A stretch of DNA of 64,000 nucleotides, taken from positions 1,585,001 through 1,649,000 of the forward strand of contig NZ_NGLE02000001.1 of the NCBI RefSeq assembly GCF_002140715.2, read 5' to 3'. The notes under the pieces are model-generated. The model was not told the DNA's origin and made no database searches. It saw only the letters and a program-made list of their open reading frames with translations. Made by a program: the position numbers and the translations under genes. Shown here piece by piece: positions 24,078 to 32,745 of the stretch (position 1 is the first letter of the stretch; each line of letters starts with the position of its first letter). This DNA is from Enterococcus sp. 4G2_DIV0659. Its GTDB lineage: Bacteria; Bacillota; Bacilli; Lactobacillales; Enterococcaceae.

Positions 24078-25229
24078 CTATGATTGTTTTCTCTTTTTTC
24101 TACTTTTTTTAAAGGAGTTTTTTGGTCTTATACTATGTTGCATTTGCTCTTTTTTTTTCTGCTTACGTTTTTTATTTTTGTAATATACTTCTATTTGATA
24201 ACGCTCTTCTTTACGCTTTCTTGAAATGAGTAAAATTATAAGAAGCAATAACAAAAATACAAGTGTGATCACACAAATAATGATATAAAACAATATGTTT
24301 TCTTTGTCCAAATTACTATTACGAGCATTCAATTCTTTGTTCTTCATTTTGACAATCTCAAATGCTTCCTCCCATTTCCAAATCTGTCCAGTATCTTTAG
24401 ATTTAGCAGTCATCATTAGCTGATAGTCACCAGGTTGAAGTAATTGTTTTTTCAGATCGATTACAAAGTCAAAACTCGAATGGGGTGCCATTCGATACCC
24501 CGTTACTTGAAATTGATGAAGAATCTTTTTTGAATCTTTTTTGTATATCTTAGCTGTGTACTCAATATCTTCTAAGTTCACTGCCTGATTATTTTGTATT
24601 GTTGCTTTTATAATATTTTTATCTGAATCCTTTGGAGGTGAAATTTTAACCAAATTCAATTCTGCCTCTACTGGAATATCCGTTTCAGTTATTTTGACGG
24701 CCACAATATATATCTTCTCATCATCAGAGCTCGTCTGTTCTTTTTTACTATTTTTCTTAGAGGAAATTACTTTAATTCCACCTAAGACCATTCCGTCAAA
24801 TTGTTCAGCGGGCATTTTTAAGTGTATCGTCTCAACAGTCGTCTGATTTGGCGGAACCACAATTTTTTTATTTGTTGTTGCGATATCTTTCAACGAAACT
24901 TTTAGCGTTTTATCTCTTGGAATAAGCTTCGATCGATCTGAATAGTCGATATCCCCTGATTCATTTGTTGTAGCATCATTGATTTCAAGAATCACTTCCT
25001 GCTCTTTATCAGAAGTATTGGTCAATTCAAGCTTTAAATCTTGTTCTTGTTTTGGGGTCATCTTAAGATCGTAATAGGTTGCTTTTGGATTATGTTGATT
25101 TTCCGGTAAAATCGGTTTTACTGACACAGCCCAACCGATTTCTGTTTTAACAATTATCGATAGGGATAATAAAAGAAAAAATCCCATTATTGGAATAATC
25201 AGGTGAAGTGGTTTTCGTTTATTGTTCAT
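24078..25229 (-). CDS. WxL-associated cell-surface protein (DUF916/DUF3324)
   Basis: A 383-aa protein with a signal/transmembrane segment (~10-32). A DUF916-type domain (~45-165; YYDLKMTPKQEQDLKLELTN, DGMVLGGIKV) and a DUF3324 domain (~175-300; GYRMAPHSSFDFVIDL) follow. A C-terminal membrane helix (~320-345) and a very basic cytoplasmic tail end the chain. These proteins normally sit in WxL operons and bridge WxL proteins and peptidoglycan. Here no WxL-domain gene is adjacent, which is unusual. I start at MNNKRKPLHL because GGGAG lies ahead of it and the 25271 ATG has no ribosome site. Confidence 0.82.
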   Translation of the reverse strand: MNNKRKPLHLIIPIMGFFLLLSLSIIVKTEIGWAVSVKPILPENQHNPKATYYDLKMTPKQEQDLKLELTNTSDKEQEVILEINDATTNESGDIDYSDRSKLIPRDKTLKVSLKDIATTNKKIVVPPNQTTVETIHLKMPAEQFDGMVLGGIKVISSKKNSKKEQTSSDDEKIYIVAVKITETDIPVEAELNLVKISPPKDSDKNIIKATIQNNQAVNLEDIEYTAKIYKKDSKKILHQFQVTGYRMAPHSSFDFVIDLKKQLLQPGDYQLMMTAKSKDTGQIWKWEEAFEIVKMKNKELNARNSNLDKENILFYIIICVITLVFLLLLLIILLISRKRKEERYQIEVYYKNKKRKQKKKEQMQHSIRPKNSFKKSRKKRKQS

Positions 25230-25411
25230 TATTTTTAAACTCCCTGCATCGTAAATTGTATGTAAAATCATTACGCATAGTATTGCGTATGCCGTAGACG
25301 ACTCGGACAGTTGACTTTATTTTTTATATTATGTAATAGCGGATGGGAAAGTTGGCTTTTCCCAATCCTTTTTTGAGTTGATTTTTAGAACGATTGTTTC
25401 CCTTGTGTTTG

Positions 25412-26545
25412 TCAATCACCAACAATTTCTTCTTCGCTAAGTACTATTTTTTCTAATAAATAATTTTCACCTTGAATTAAGTCAAAATAAGCAGCTTTAT
25501 TTAGTAAACTGTCATAGTCCATCTTCATAATACGAACATATGGCTGTCTAAACCATGATTTTTTTTTGATTTTTATTCTGGACTCAATTAACTTACATTC
25601 GTCTAAAATCAAATAAATTTCATTCGTTGAAACGGATTCTTTAAAACTTCTAACTTGTTCTCTTTCATAAATCAATTGATTATCAGAAATTGTCATTTTT
25701 TCCGATTTGGTCATCAAATCTTTGTTCATTAACCAAGATTGCTCCAGAAACTTTGCTTTTTGGAGCAATTGAGAGTATTCTCTTAAATCAACCCTTAACA
25801 TTCGATCCCATTTCTCATTTCCATCACTGCTTGGCTTACTTAGTTCTTTGATTGCTCTTGATAAATTTTGGCGTTCCATTTGTTCAATAACGACTTCTAA
25901 TTTTTTATTTGCAAGGCGCATTCTTTCTTTGGCGTACCGTTCACGGCTCAAAGCTTCTTCGATTTCCACCAAATAGTTGTTATTATCACTGTCTTCTATC
26001 TCATGTTCAACGACCTCTGCCTTTACCTCAGTCGTTGGATTTGCAACATGAAGAGGCCTAATAAACTTAGATACTAATTGTTCGATCTCATATACAAATG
26101 CTTCCAGTATATCTTCACAATCACCTATCAGTTGTTGCTCTAATGACTGCAATAGATTAACCATAAAAGGGAAACCTCTTTCTCTGTAAGCAATAGGGAC
26201 AAAATCAATATAGTAAATCACACGACTGTCTTCGGTCTCTTTAGAACCTCCAATCCAAGCAATTTGAGGGAAGGTTTGTATAAGTTCTTCCAATAGGGCT
26301 GACCAATTAAGATCTACGAAATCTAAAGTAATTTCTACATGTTTAAAGAAGGAAATGATTGTATGAAATTCTTCAAAATATTCCTCCACTTCTTTTTGAG
26401 GATATGGAAGCCCATTGTTTTTTTCTTGAAAAATCTCTTCACAGATATAATAAATATCTCTTAACATGTCATCGTCAAACAGGCGCTCACCTACTGCTGG
26501 AGAAGCGGCTTGATAAATGTCAACCACAATATTTTGGTAAACCAC
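25412..26545 (-). CDS. Unknown charged helical protein
   Basis: A 377-aa soluble protein without signal peptide or membrane segments. The N-terminal half (~1-165) is rich in aromatic and acidic residues (PYPQKEVEEYFEEFHTIISF). The middle (~190-230) is a predicted coiled coil (SRERYAKERMRLANKKLEVV). The C-terminal part (~250-377) is helical. GGGAGGAG precedes the start. It lies 16 bp after the DivIVA-like gene, so the two form one operon. No family recognised. Confidence 0.6.
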   Translation of the reverse strand: MVYQNIVVDIYQAASPAVGERLFDDDMLRDIYYICEEIFQEKNNGLPYPQKEVEEYFEEFHTIISFFKHVEITLDFVDLNWSALLEELIQTFPQIAWIGGSKETEDSRVIYYIDFVPIAYRERGFPFMVNLLQSLEQQLIGDCEDILEAFVYEIEQLVSKFIRPLHVANPTTEVKAEVVEHEIEDSDNNNYLVEIEEALSRERYAKERMRLANKKLEVVIEQMERQNLSRAIKELSKPSSDGNEKWDRMLRVDLREYSQLLQKAKFLEQSWLMNKDLMTKSEKMTISDNQLIYEREQVRSFKESVSTNEIYLILDECKLIESRIKIKKKSWFRQPYVRIMKMDYDSLLNKAAYFDLIQGENYLLEKIVLSEEEIVGD

Positions 26546-26561
26546 TTCGCATTCTCCTCCC

Positions 26562-27365
26562 TTATTCTAATGATTGGTCGGCTAAACGGCTTGATTTACT
26601 TAGCAAGTCTTCCATTAACGCACTTGTTTCTCCTTGAAGACGAAGGATTCGATTATGATAATTGGCCGCTTCCTGATTAATCATTTTTAACTCAATAGAA
26701 GCTTCTGAAACAGCTTTTTTCGTTTCATGTCTTGCTGCTTCTACCGTTCTATCAGCCTCTATCGTAGCCCGCTCAATGATTTGCTGTGCTTTTTCTTTTG
26801 CTTCCATCAAGACTTCAGCAATTTGATTTTTCATAGAATCTTGTTGACGTACTTGTTGTTCAAAATCCAAATTTTTATTTCGTTCTTCCATTAATTGTTC
26901 TTCAATTTGTGTTCTGTGGTCTTCTGATTGTCTTAGCTTATCTTCTAATATGCTGATTCTTTCCTTAGACTTAGATGAACTTGTTAAGCGCATAGTCAAT
27001 TGGTCAATTTCCTGTTGCTTATTTTCCACTTCGGCCTTTAATCGTTCAGCCATCGTTTTTTGTCTTTGGACTTCTTTTTGAAATTGCTGATTTTCATTTG
27101 TTAGATGCTCAATCACACTTGCTTGTTCTTGTTTCAACTCTTGCTCTTGTTTTTTCATATTATTATCCAAACGCTCTCTTTTATTTGAAGTTTCTGGACG
27201 ATTTTTCTTAGGACGTTCACGCGGTTCTTCTTCATAGTCGTCTTCATAGTCCTCATACTCTTCGTAATCATCGTATTCGTCATATTCATCGTACTCATCA
27301 TAATATTCTTCATACTCATCTTCATACTTCTTTTTTTTTTTCTTTTTTCTATTAAACATCGCCAA
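26562..27365 (-). CDS. DivIVA-like coiled-coil protein with basic and Tyr-rich acidic tracts
   Basis: About 267 aa. The start is probably the TTG at 27365 (GGGAG eight bases ahead) or the ATG two codons later, giving MFNRKKKKKKKYEDEYEE. A run of seven lysines is followed by ~35 residues of almost pure Asp/Glu/Tyr (residues ~12-48). Then come a basic linker and a ~190-residue coiled coil. A segment near the C terminus (AKEKAQQIIERATIEADRTVEAARHE) closely resembles DivIVA/ATP-synthase-b-type helices. No signal peptide. It may be a membrane-associated cell-pole or scaffold protein, by inference from DivIVA only. Confidence 0.65.
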   Translation of the reverse strand: MAMFNRKKKKKKKYEDEYEEYYDEYDEYDEYDDYEEYEDYEDDYEEEPRERPKKNRPETSNKRERLDNNMKKQEQELKQEQASVIEHLTNENQQFQKEVQRQKTMAERLKAEVENKQQEIDQLTMRLTSSSKSKERISILEDKLRQSEDHRTQIEEQLMEERNKNLDFEQQVRQQDSMKNQIAEVLMEAKEKAQQIIERATIEADRTVEAARHETKKAVSEASIELKMINQEAANYHNRILRLQGETSALMEDLLSKSSRLADQSLE

Positions 27366-27400
27366 ATTATTCTCTCCCTTTCGCATTACAGCTATTTTGC

Positions 27401-28228
27401 TTAAACACTGCCTACCAGTAGTTCTCTTGCTTGTTCTTCATGGTGTTCATCCAACTCTATAAACTCTTGATTCAAGTAATACCCAATGCCTTTTTTGTTT
27501 AAAATAAACGGTTCAAAAATTGATGTTTTTTCCATTATTTTTTGTTTAATTCTATTGATTAAGTTACTTAGTAAAGCTTGTTTATTTTTTTGTTTCGCAT
27601 TAGTCCAAATGGCTTCACATAATGATTGACTTGAAAAAACTCTTTGTTCTGATTCAATAAAATGCTCTAATACTTGATGTTCTTTTTTAGTTAGGGGAAT
27701 CAGCCAGTTATCAATAATCAATGTTCGATCTTTTAATTGGAAAGAATATTGTTTTTTCACTTTTACCACGTTTGAGAACGAAGACACTTTTTTGCTTGCT
27801 CCTTCGCTATTTTGGTAACTATCTTTACCGCCGTCTTGATTGGTCTTTCTTGCATGATTAGCAGTTTCTTCAAAAATCGTTGCTAACTTACTAGCTAAAT
27901 CCGTAACAGATATTGGATATGGGACAAACGTAACCTTAGAATTATTAAGATATTTCGTCTTATTGACTTGCTCAGATTCAAAAGTTAAAACGACAATCGG
28001 CTTATTCAGTAGTACTAAATTGTCTAAAAATGACTCTTTTAATCCGCTATACATTGATTGTTGATAGATAATGAGATCAAAATTTTGCAGAAAATAGAAT
28101 TCTTTATCTTTTGGTTGAGTCAACATATCTTTTGAAACCATAATTTCATAATCCATGTTCAACAAACTATTTTGCAACAGCCCATTTGCACTCAATGTGT
28201 CAGTCAATATAATAATTTTTTTCCTCAT
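27401..28228 (-). CDS. Winged-helix (OmpR-type) transcriptional regulator without a canonical receiver
   Basis: A 275-aa protein starting at MRKKIIILTD, with GGAGG ahead. The N-terminal ~110 residues look like a degenerate receiver fold but lack the usual phospho-acceptor Asp and Thr/Lys pattern. The C-terminal ~95 residues form an OmpR/PhoB-type winged helix (PLTKKEHQVLEHFIES, NLINRIKQKI, GIGYYL). No kinase gene is adjacent, so it is an atypical orphan regulator. It is the first gene of the minus-strand operon and a probable regulator of the downstream island genes. Confidence 0.7.
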   Translation of the reverse strand: MRKKIIILTDTLSANGLLQNSLLNMDYEIMVSKDMLTQPKDKEFYFLQNFDLIIYQQSMYSGLKESFLDNLVLLNKPIVVLTFESEQVNKTKYLNNSKVTFVPYPISVTDLASKLATIFEETANHARKTNQDGGKDSYQNSEGASKKVSSFSNVVKVKKQYSFQLKDRTLIIDNWLIPLTKKEHQVLEHFIESEQRVFSSQSLCEAIWTNAKQKNKQALLSNLINRIKQKIMEKTSIFEPFILNKKGIGYYLNQEFIELDEHHEEQARELLVGSV

Positions 28229-28341
28229 AATAGAAAATCCTCCTTTTAATTTGTATATAGTAAATGCCAACCATTCATATTTGATAGAATCTTTTTAAGT
28301 GAAGTGAGAAGATATCCCGAACTGTAATTTTAGAAAATAAG

Positions 28342-28372
28342 AATTTCCTATTCTTATATAAAATAAGAAAAA
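28342..28372 (+). repeat. Left copy of a 31-bp inverted repeat
   Basis: This segment, which contains TTCTTATATAAAATAAGAAA (28351-28370), recurs in opposite orientation at 28895-28925 with one mismatch over 31 bp. Each copy is itself partly palindromic (TTCTTA/TAAGAA). It lies about 115 bp upstream of the winged-helix regulator gene and could be an operator or the end of a small inverted-repeat element. Confidence 0.55.
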
Positions 28373-28582
28373 AAGACTTTTCATGTAGGAAATATAAATG
28401 ATTCTATATCACCTATGACGGCTTGATGACGATGAATTATAAATAATTAAAAGAAGTAAGTTTCCATAAAAATGATTAATTTAAAAAAGAAAGTAATTTT
28501 AAGAAGTTTCATAAAAGGCACAAACAAGATTTTCTATTTTACTTCTTAATTACCAATACAAAATTAAACGAGCAATAAATGA

Positions 28583-28606
28583 TTTATTTGACGGTTTATT
28601 TGACGG
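28583..28606. repeat. Perfect tandem 12-bp repeat
   Basis: TTTATTTGACGG occurs twice without a gap (28583-28594 and 28595-28606) in the middle of the 860-bp gap. It could be an operator or a recombinase accessory site. No function can be assigned. Confidence 0.5.
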
Positions 28607-28795
28607 CGTATAAAAATAAGTAAATAGCGTGCTACAATTATTTAATTTTACAAAAAAATAAACAGAAGAATTTATCTTAACTTTTGCATAATAATATAGC
28701 TATTTATCAATGTTTTATTGTTAAACCCACGATTTGTTCGATTAAATCAGTCATAATATACATTAATTAAAAATATTGTTATTTTTTATTCCTCA

Positions 28796-28825
28796 TTGAC
28801 ATGTTCAAATTATTTATTGTATACT
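28796..28825 (+). promoter_or_regulatory. Strong promoter inside the gene-free gap
   Basis: A perfect TTGACA (28796-28801), an 18-bp spacer and TATACT (28820-28825) lie on the plus strand with no gene following. It predicts a transcript start near 28832, reading toward the terminator hairpin at 28897. Confidence 0.65.
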
Positions 28826-28831
28826 CGTTAT

Positions 28832-28940
28832 ATAAGTAGTTGAGTAGGCACCTATCTAGTGATGTCTGTGTGCTTTAATTTGTACAATTATAAATTTTTC
28901 TTATTTTATATAAGAATAAGAAATTATTTTTTTTTTTTTT
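28832..28940 (+). ncRNA. Candidate small RNA of about 105 nt
   Basis: This interval lies between the promoter at 28796-28825 and an intrinsic terminator made of TTTCTTATT/AATAAGAAA (28897-28922) followed by a T run broken by one A. It has no ribosome site or plausible small ORF. A weaker hairpin pairs AGGCAC with GTGCTT (about 28847-28875). It matches no RNA family that I recognise. The support is the promoter-terminator pairing alone. Confidence 0.45.
28895..28925 (-). repeat. Right copy of the 31-bp inverted repeat
   Basis: Inverse copy of 28342-28372 with one mismatch. Here it forms the stem of the putative small-RNA terminator. The two copies bracket 522 bp of AT-rich sequence. Confidence 0.55.
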
Positions 28941-29058
28941 AATAAAAGCATTTTAATAAATCTATGCTCATACGTATATTTATTAAAATGAATATATAAG
29001 CGAATATTTTGGTAATATGTTGGAAAATAAAACGAGCGTTCAGCTATTTTTTCTCAAA

Positions 29059-29103
29059 AAAGAGGCTCCACCAAAACCAGTGTGGTTTTAGTGGAGCCTC
29101 TTT
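29059..29103. terminator. Terminator downstream of parB
   Basis: A 21-bp stem with one mismatch (AAAGAGGCTCCACCAAAACCA and its complement), a 3-nt loop and flanking A/T runs. It terminates the rsmG-parA-parB transcript and separates the island from the core. Confidence 0.85.
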
Positions 29104-29132
29104 AGGTTATTTATTCTGCTAAAATTAATTCA

Positions 29133-30026
29133 TTACGTTTCATCAAAATGAATTTCCAATATATCTAAAATTCTAGCTAAATCTGATTGCGATAGGTACT
29201 CAATTTCAATTTTCCCTTTGCCTTCTTTTTCTTGAATTGCAACGGTTGTACCAAATTTATCCATTAGGCGGTCTTCACTTTCCCGGATATAATAAGGTTT
29301 TTCTTTGATATTTTTCTTATCTTTTTTCGGTGCTTTCTTGCCTTGATTTTCGTTTAAGTCATTGACGATTTGTTCCAGTTGGCGAACAGTTAAATTTTCT
29401 TCCACTACTCGTTTGGCCAATGTTAAAATAAAGTCTTTGTCCTTTAAGCCAAGTAATGTTCTGGCTTGTCCCATAGATAATGTTTCACTTTGAACCATCT
29501 CTTTGACTTGCGTAGGTAAGGTTAACAAGCGTAAGTAGTTGGCAATATATGGACGGCTTTTTCCTAGACGTTCTGCGACTTCTACTTGTGTTAATTTCAA
29601 GTTTTTCATCAGCATATCATACGCTTCTGCTTCTTCTAAAGGATTTAAATCTTCACGTTGCAAGTTTTCCAATACAGCGACTTGCATCATTGCTTCTTCA
29701 TCAAATTCACGAACGATTGCTGGAATCGTTTCTTTATCTGCTAATTTTGAAGCACGGAAACGTCTTTCACCAGCAATGATTTCGTAGCCTTTGACAGCCG
29801 ATTTTCTAACGATAATTGGTTGGAAAACCCCTGATTGTTGAATAGAATTCGCCAACTCTTGAAGAGAGGCTTCATCAAATGTTTTTCTAGGCTGGTAAGG
29901 ATTGGGACGAAGTTCATTTAGAGGAATTTCAAGCACTTCTTCTTTTTGAACATCTACATCTTCCAAACTAGCAAAATCTTGAAACAATGCATCAATACCT
30001 CTACCTAAACCTTTTCCTTTACTCAT
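29133..30026 (-). CDS. parB: Chromosome partitioning protein ParB/Spo0J
   Basis: A 297-aa ParB. The N terminus MSKGKGLGRGIDALF is typical. The CTPase/ParB-N domain has NPYQPRK and the GERRFRA motif (~85-92). The HTH at ~135-165 (TQVEVAERLGKSRPYIANYLRLL) binds parS. A C-terminal dimerisation helix ends the protein. It loads at parS (see 37015) and, with ParA, segregates the replication origin region. It overlaps parA by eight bases. Confidence 0.95.
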   Translation of the reverse strand: MSKGKGLGRGIDALFQDFASLEDVDVQKEEVLEIPLNELRPNPYQPRKTFDEASLQELANSIQQSGVFQPIIVRKSAVKGYEIIAGERRFRASKLADKETIPAIVREFDEEAMMQVAVLENLQREDLNPLEEAEAYDMLMKNLKLTQVEVAERLGKSRPYIANYLRLLTLPTQVKEMVQSETLSMGQARTLLGLKDKDFILTLAKRVVEENLTVRQLEQIVNDLNENQGKKAPKKDKKNIKEKPYYIRESEDRLMDKFGTTVAIQEKEGKGKIEIEYLSQSDLARILDILEIHFDET

Positions 30027-30780
30027 TATCCAACACTTCCTTTGCTAGTGCTTGGTACACTTCGGCACCACGTGAACGAGGATCATAATCAATAATTGAT
30101 AAACCATGACTTGGCGCTTCAGATAAACGAACATTTCTAGGAATGATCGTGTCATACACTTTTTCACGGAAATACTTACGCACTTCATCAACGACTTCTG
30201 CCCCTAAATTAGTTCTGGCATCATACATCGTCAACAACACACCTTCGATACGTAATTCAGGATTAAAGTGTTTCTGAACCAATCGAATTGTATTTAATAG
30301 TTGGCTTAATCCCTCTAAGGCATAGTACTCACATTGTACTGGAATCAAAATCGAATCACTTGCTGTAAATGCATTGATGGTCAAATGCCCTAACGAAGGC
30401 GGGCAATCGATCAAAATAAAGTCATAGATATCGCTCACTTCATCGATTGCAGCTTTCAAACGAGACTCTCTAGCCATCATTGATGTTAGCTCAATTTCAG
30501 CCCCAGCTAATTGGATTGTTGCTGGAACAATATCTAGATTTTCTCTAGACGTTTGCTGAATCACATTTTTGATTGGCTCTTCATTTACTAATACATCATA
30601 AACATCCGTTGCAACATCAGGCTTACGGACGCCGATACCACTTGTTGCGTTTCCTTGAGCATCAATATCGATTAACAACACTTTCTTCCCATAATAGGCA
30701 AGACAAGCACCTAGATTCACAGTGGTCGTTGTCTTACCAACGCCGCCTTTTTGATTCGCTACAGAAATTATTCGTGCCAT
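30019..30780 (-). CDS. parA: Chromosome partitioning ATPase ParA/Soj
   Basis: A 253-aa ParA-type ATPase with the deviant Walker A KGGVGKTTT (~11-19), the DIDAQGNATSG switch I region (~38-48), and Walker B FILIDCPPSLG (~120). It lacks an N-terminal HTH, as in chromosomal Soj. It works with the overlapping downstream ParB. AGGGACAC precedes the start, 15 bp after rsmG. Confidence 0.95.
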   Translation of the reverse strand: MARIISVANQKGGVGKTTTTVNLGACLAYYGKKVLLIDIDAQGNATSGIGVRKPDVATDVYDVLVNEEPIKNVIQQTSRENLDIVPATIQLAGAEIELTSMMARESRLKAAIDEVSDIYDFILIDCPPSLGHLTINAFTASDSILIPVQCEYYALEGLSQLLNTIRLVQKHFNPELRIEGVLLTMYDARTNLGAEVVDEVRKYFREKVYDTIIPRNVRLSEAPSHGLSIIDYDPRSRGAEVYQALAKEVLDNE

Positions 30781-30795
30781 TTGTGTCCCTCCATC

Positions 30796-31512
30796 TTATC
30801 TGATTGGTTGTTTATTTGGTAAGCCTGGTTTTCTTGGATATTTTTTTGGTGTTTCTTTTTTCTTTTGGATCACAACGATATGTCGCTCGTCTTCTGTGAT
30901 AGGTAATTTAAACGAAACTTCTTTTTGAAATTTCCCACCTAAAGTAGCAATAGCAGGTTTTGCTTCAATAATTTCTTCCTCGCTTTTAGCTGCTTTCAGT
31001 GCTAAGAAAAAGCCATCTTTTTTCACTAATGGCAGACATAGCTCACTTAACACATTTAAACGCGCAACTGCACGAGCTGTTACATAATCAAAAGAAGCAC
31101 GGAATATCTCTTTTTGACCAAATGTTTCTGCGCGATCGTGGTACAAAGAAACATTATCTAAGTTTAATTCATTCACTAATTCTGTTAAAAAGGTGATCCG
31201 TTTATTTAATGAATCAACGATTGTTACTTTTAATGTTGGAAAAACAATTTTTAGTGGGATACTTGGAAATCCTGCACCTGCGCCGACATCACAAATCGAT
31301 TTATTTGTTGAAAAGTCTTCAAAAAACGCCAACGAAATTGAGTCATAGAAGTGTTTTAAATAAACCTCTTTTTTCTCCGTGATTGCTGTTAAATTCATTT
31401 TTTCATTCCATTCAACAAGCAAGTCAAAATAGCGGGCAAACTGTTCCATTTGCTGATCCGTTAAATGGATCTCTTTTTGAGCTAATAGTTGTTTAAATTC
31501 TTCTGGTGTCAT
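30796..31512 (-). CDS. rsmG: 16S rRNA (guanine-N7) methyltransferase RsmG (GidB)
   Basis: A 238-aa SAM-dependent methyltransferase that methylates G527 of 16S rRNA. The SAM site is [19 protein letters not shown] (~77-95), and the N-terminal helical part [16 protein letters not shown] is characteristic. The tail is lysine-rich. Its position ahead of parA-parB is the conserved Firmicutes origin-proximal arrangement. Confidence 0.95.
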   Translation of the reverse strand: MTPEEFKQLLAQKEIHLTDQQMEQFARYFDLLVEWNEKMNLTAITEKKEVYLKHFYDSISLAFFEDFSTNKSICDVGAGAGFPSIPLKIVFPTLKVTIVDSLNKRITFLTELVNELNLDNVSLYHDRAETFGQKEIFRASFDYVTARAVARLNVLSELCLPLVKKDGFFLALKAAKSEEEIIEAKPAIATLGGKFQKEVSFKLPITEDERHIVVIQKKKETPKKYPRKPGLPNKQPIR

Positions 31513-31646
31513 ATGTTTCCTTCCTTGCGTGAAACAGAAAATGTTTCACAGTTGTCTTTTCTTACTTTAACGCAAATAGTGATTTCTTGCAATGTTTTTA
31601 ACAAGATTTATAGCAGTTGTAATAAAATCTTTCTTCTATATACAGT

Positions 31647-31703
31647 AAAAAGAAAGAACAGATCGAAAACTCAAAAGAGTCTCAAATCCGTTCTTTCTTT
31701 TTT
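31647..31703. terminator. Terminator of the PTS/aldolase operon
   Basis: AAAAAGAAAGAACAGAT pairs with ATCCGTTCTTTCTTTTT (one mismatch) immediately after the aldolase stop codon, with a T run on the minus strand side. Confidence 0.7.
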
Positions 31704-32460
31704 AATCTCCACCAACTGTCATTTTGACAATTTTATTATAAATGGGTTCATGTTTCATCAAGTCTTCAATCGTTCCTATTTTTACACCTTTAGAATAATA
31801 ACCGTCTAAAATGCCTAATTTTTGGAAAATCGTTTGTTTATAGGCAATTTCAGCGTTCCATTCAACTGTGTCTAAAATGGCTAAAGCAGAATGAATAGCT
31901 TCCATGCCTGTTTCACCACCTGTAGTAATCAACACCCCGTGACTATCTAATAAGAACTCATGGGGTAATGTCTTTTTAGCCATCGTTTTAATATGGTTAC
32001 TTACAATTTCGGCCAATTCTTCTGAACAATTCGGCTCAAAATCCAGCACTTCAATATATTCTACTTTCTGAGTAGCTTCGGTCAAATTGGGCATGTCTAA
32101 CCCGCTAGTAGCCCAAAACATACTATTGGGTGCATGAGCATGCAATACCGCTTTGATTTCAGGATTTGCATCATATACTGCTTCGTGCATATTGATCTCT
32201 CTAGTCAATCCACCTTCCCCTGCAACAACCTTTCTCGTATGAGGTTCAACCACTAAAATCTGCGAAGGAGAAACATGTCCCAGATAGGCTTGAGACATCA
32301 TAGTGGGTGTCATAATGATATATTCTTTGCCCTCTTTATCTGTTGTTTTAAATGAAAAATTTCCACCAGCAACATTTGTATTTTTGCGTTCGAAAATCAA
32401 TTGTACGATTTTCGCCATATCTTCTCTTTCACGTTCAAATAAAATTCTTCCGTCTGCCAT
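31702..32460 (-). CDS. Class II aldolase/adducin-family protein
   Basis: A 252-aa member of the fuculose/ribulose-phosphate aldolase-epimerase family. It has NTNVAGGNFSFK, the metal-binding HAHAPN (~107-112) and a further LLDSHGVLITTG segment (~171-182). Such enzymes split sugar 1-phosphates or epimerise pentulose phosphates. As the last gene of a galactitol-type PTS operon, it probably acts on the imported sugar phosphate, but the substrate is not determinable. It is 250 residues, slightly longer than fuculose-phosphate aldolases. Confidence 0.85.
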   Translation of the reverse strand: MADGRILFEREREDMAKIVQLIFERKNTNVAGGNFSFKTTDKEGKEYIIMTPTMMSQAYLGHVSPSQILVVEPHTRKVVAGEGGLTREINMHEAVYDANPEIKAVLHAHAPNSMFWATSGLDMPNLTEATQKVEYIEVLDFEPNCSEELAEIVSNHIKTMAKKTLPHEFLLDSHGVLITTGGETGMEAIHSALAILDTVEWNAEIAYKQTIFQKLGILDGYYSKGVKIGTIEDLMKHEPIYNKIVKMTVGGD

Positions 32461-32466
32461 GATTTA

Positions 32467-32730
32467 TTACAGCTCCTTTTTACTGAGTAATTTTCCTGAT
32501 CGAATGACCTTTTTTGCAGCTTCTTGAACAAGTCTATACTCTTCATATTTTTGCTTTCTACTTTCATCGTATTCTTTAAACAGACTTTGATATCCATTTT
32601 TATAAATGAAAAAAGAAAGAAGTATAACTAAAAAATAGAATAGAATGATATTCATTGATAGTGCTAGTAAAAATAGCAGCGTGTCTAAAAACAGCAACAT
32701 CATCCACTTCCTTTTTTGACTCATGTCCAT
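32467..32730 (-). CDS. Small membrane protein in the PTS operon
   Basis: An 87-aa protein with two hydrophobic helices (~9-26 and ~28-45), then a charged cytoplasmic helix (KEYDESRKQKYEEYRLVQEA). The start may be the third codon (MSQKRKWM). It lies between the IIC and aldolase genes, 15 bp after IIC. No family recognised. It may be a small accessory of the transporter. Confidence 0.6.
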   Translation of the reverse strand: MDMSQKRKWMMLLFLDTLLFLLALSMNIILFYFLVILLSFFIYKNGYQSLFKEYDESRKQKYEEYRLVQEAAKKVIRSGKLLSKKEL

Positions 32731-32745
32731 CCGTCCCTTTTTGAT

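Noticed and set aside
28796..28940. Type I toxin (Fst-like) encoded by the small transcript
   Set aside because: Neither strand has a short hydrophobic ORF of the Fst type in this interval.
21031..29058. Attachment-site direct repeats flanking the integrase island
   Set aside because: I compared the sequence after the integrase (21031-21160) with the right gap (28270-29058) and found only matches of 7 bp or less. No tRNA gene is at either end.
31529..31549. parS-like sequence GTGAAACAgaaaaTGTTTCAC near rsmG
   Set aside because: The half-sites are inverted relative to the parS consensus and separated by five bases, so ParB binding is unlikely.
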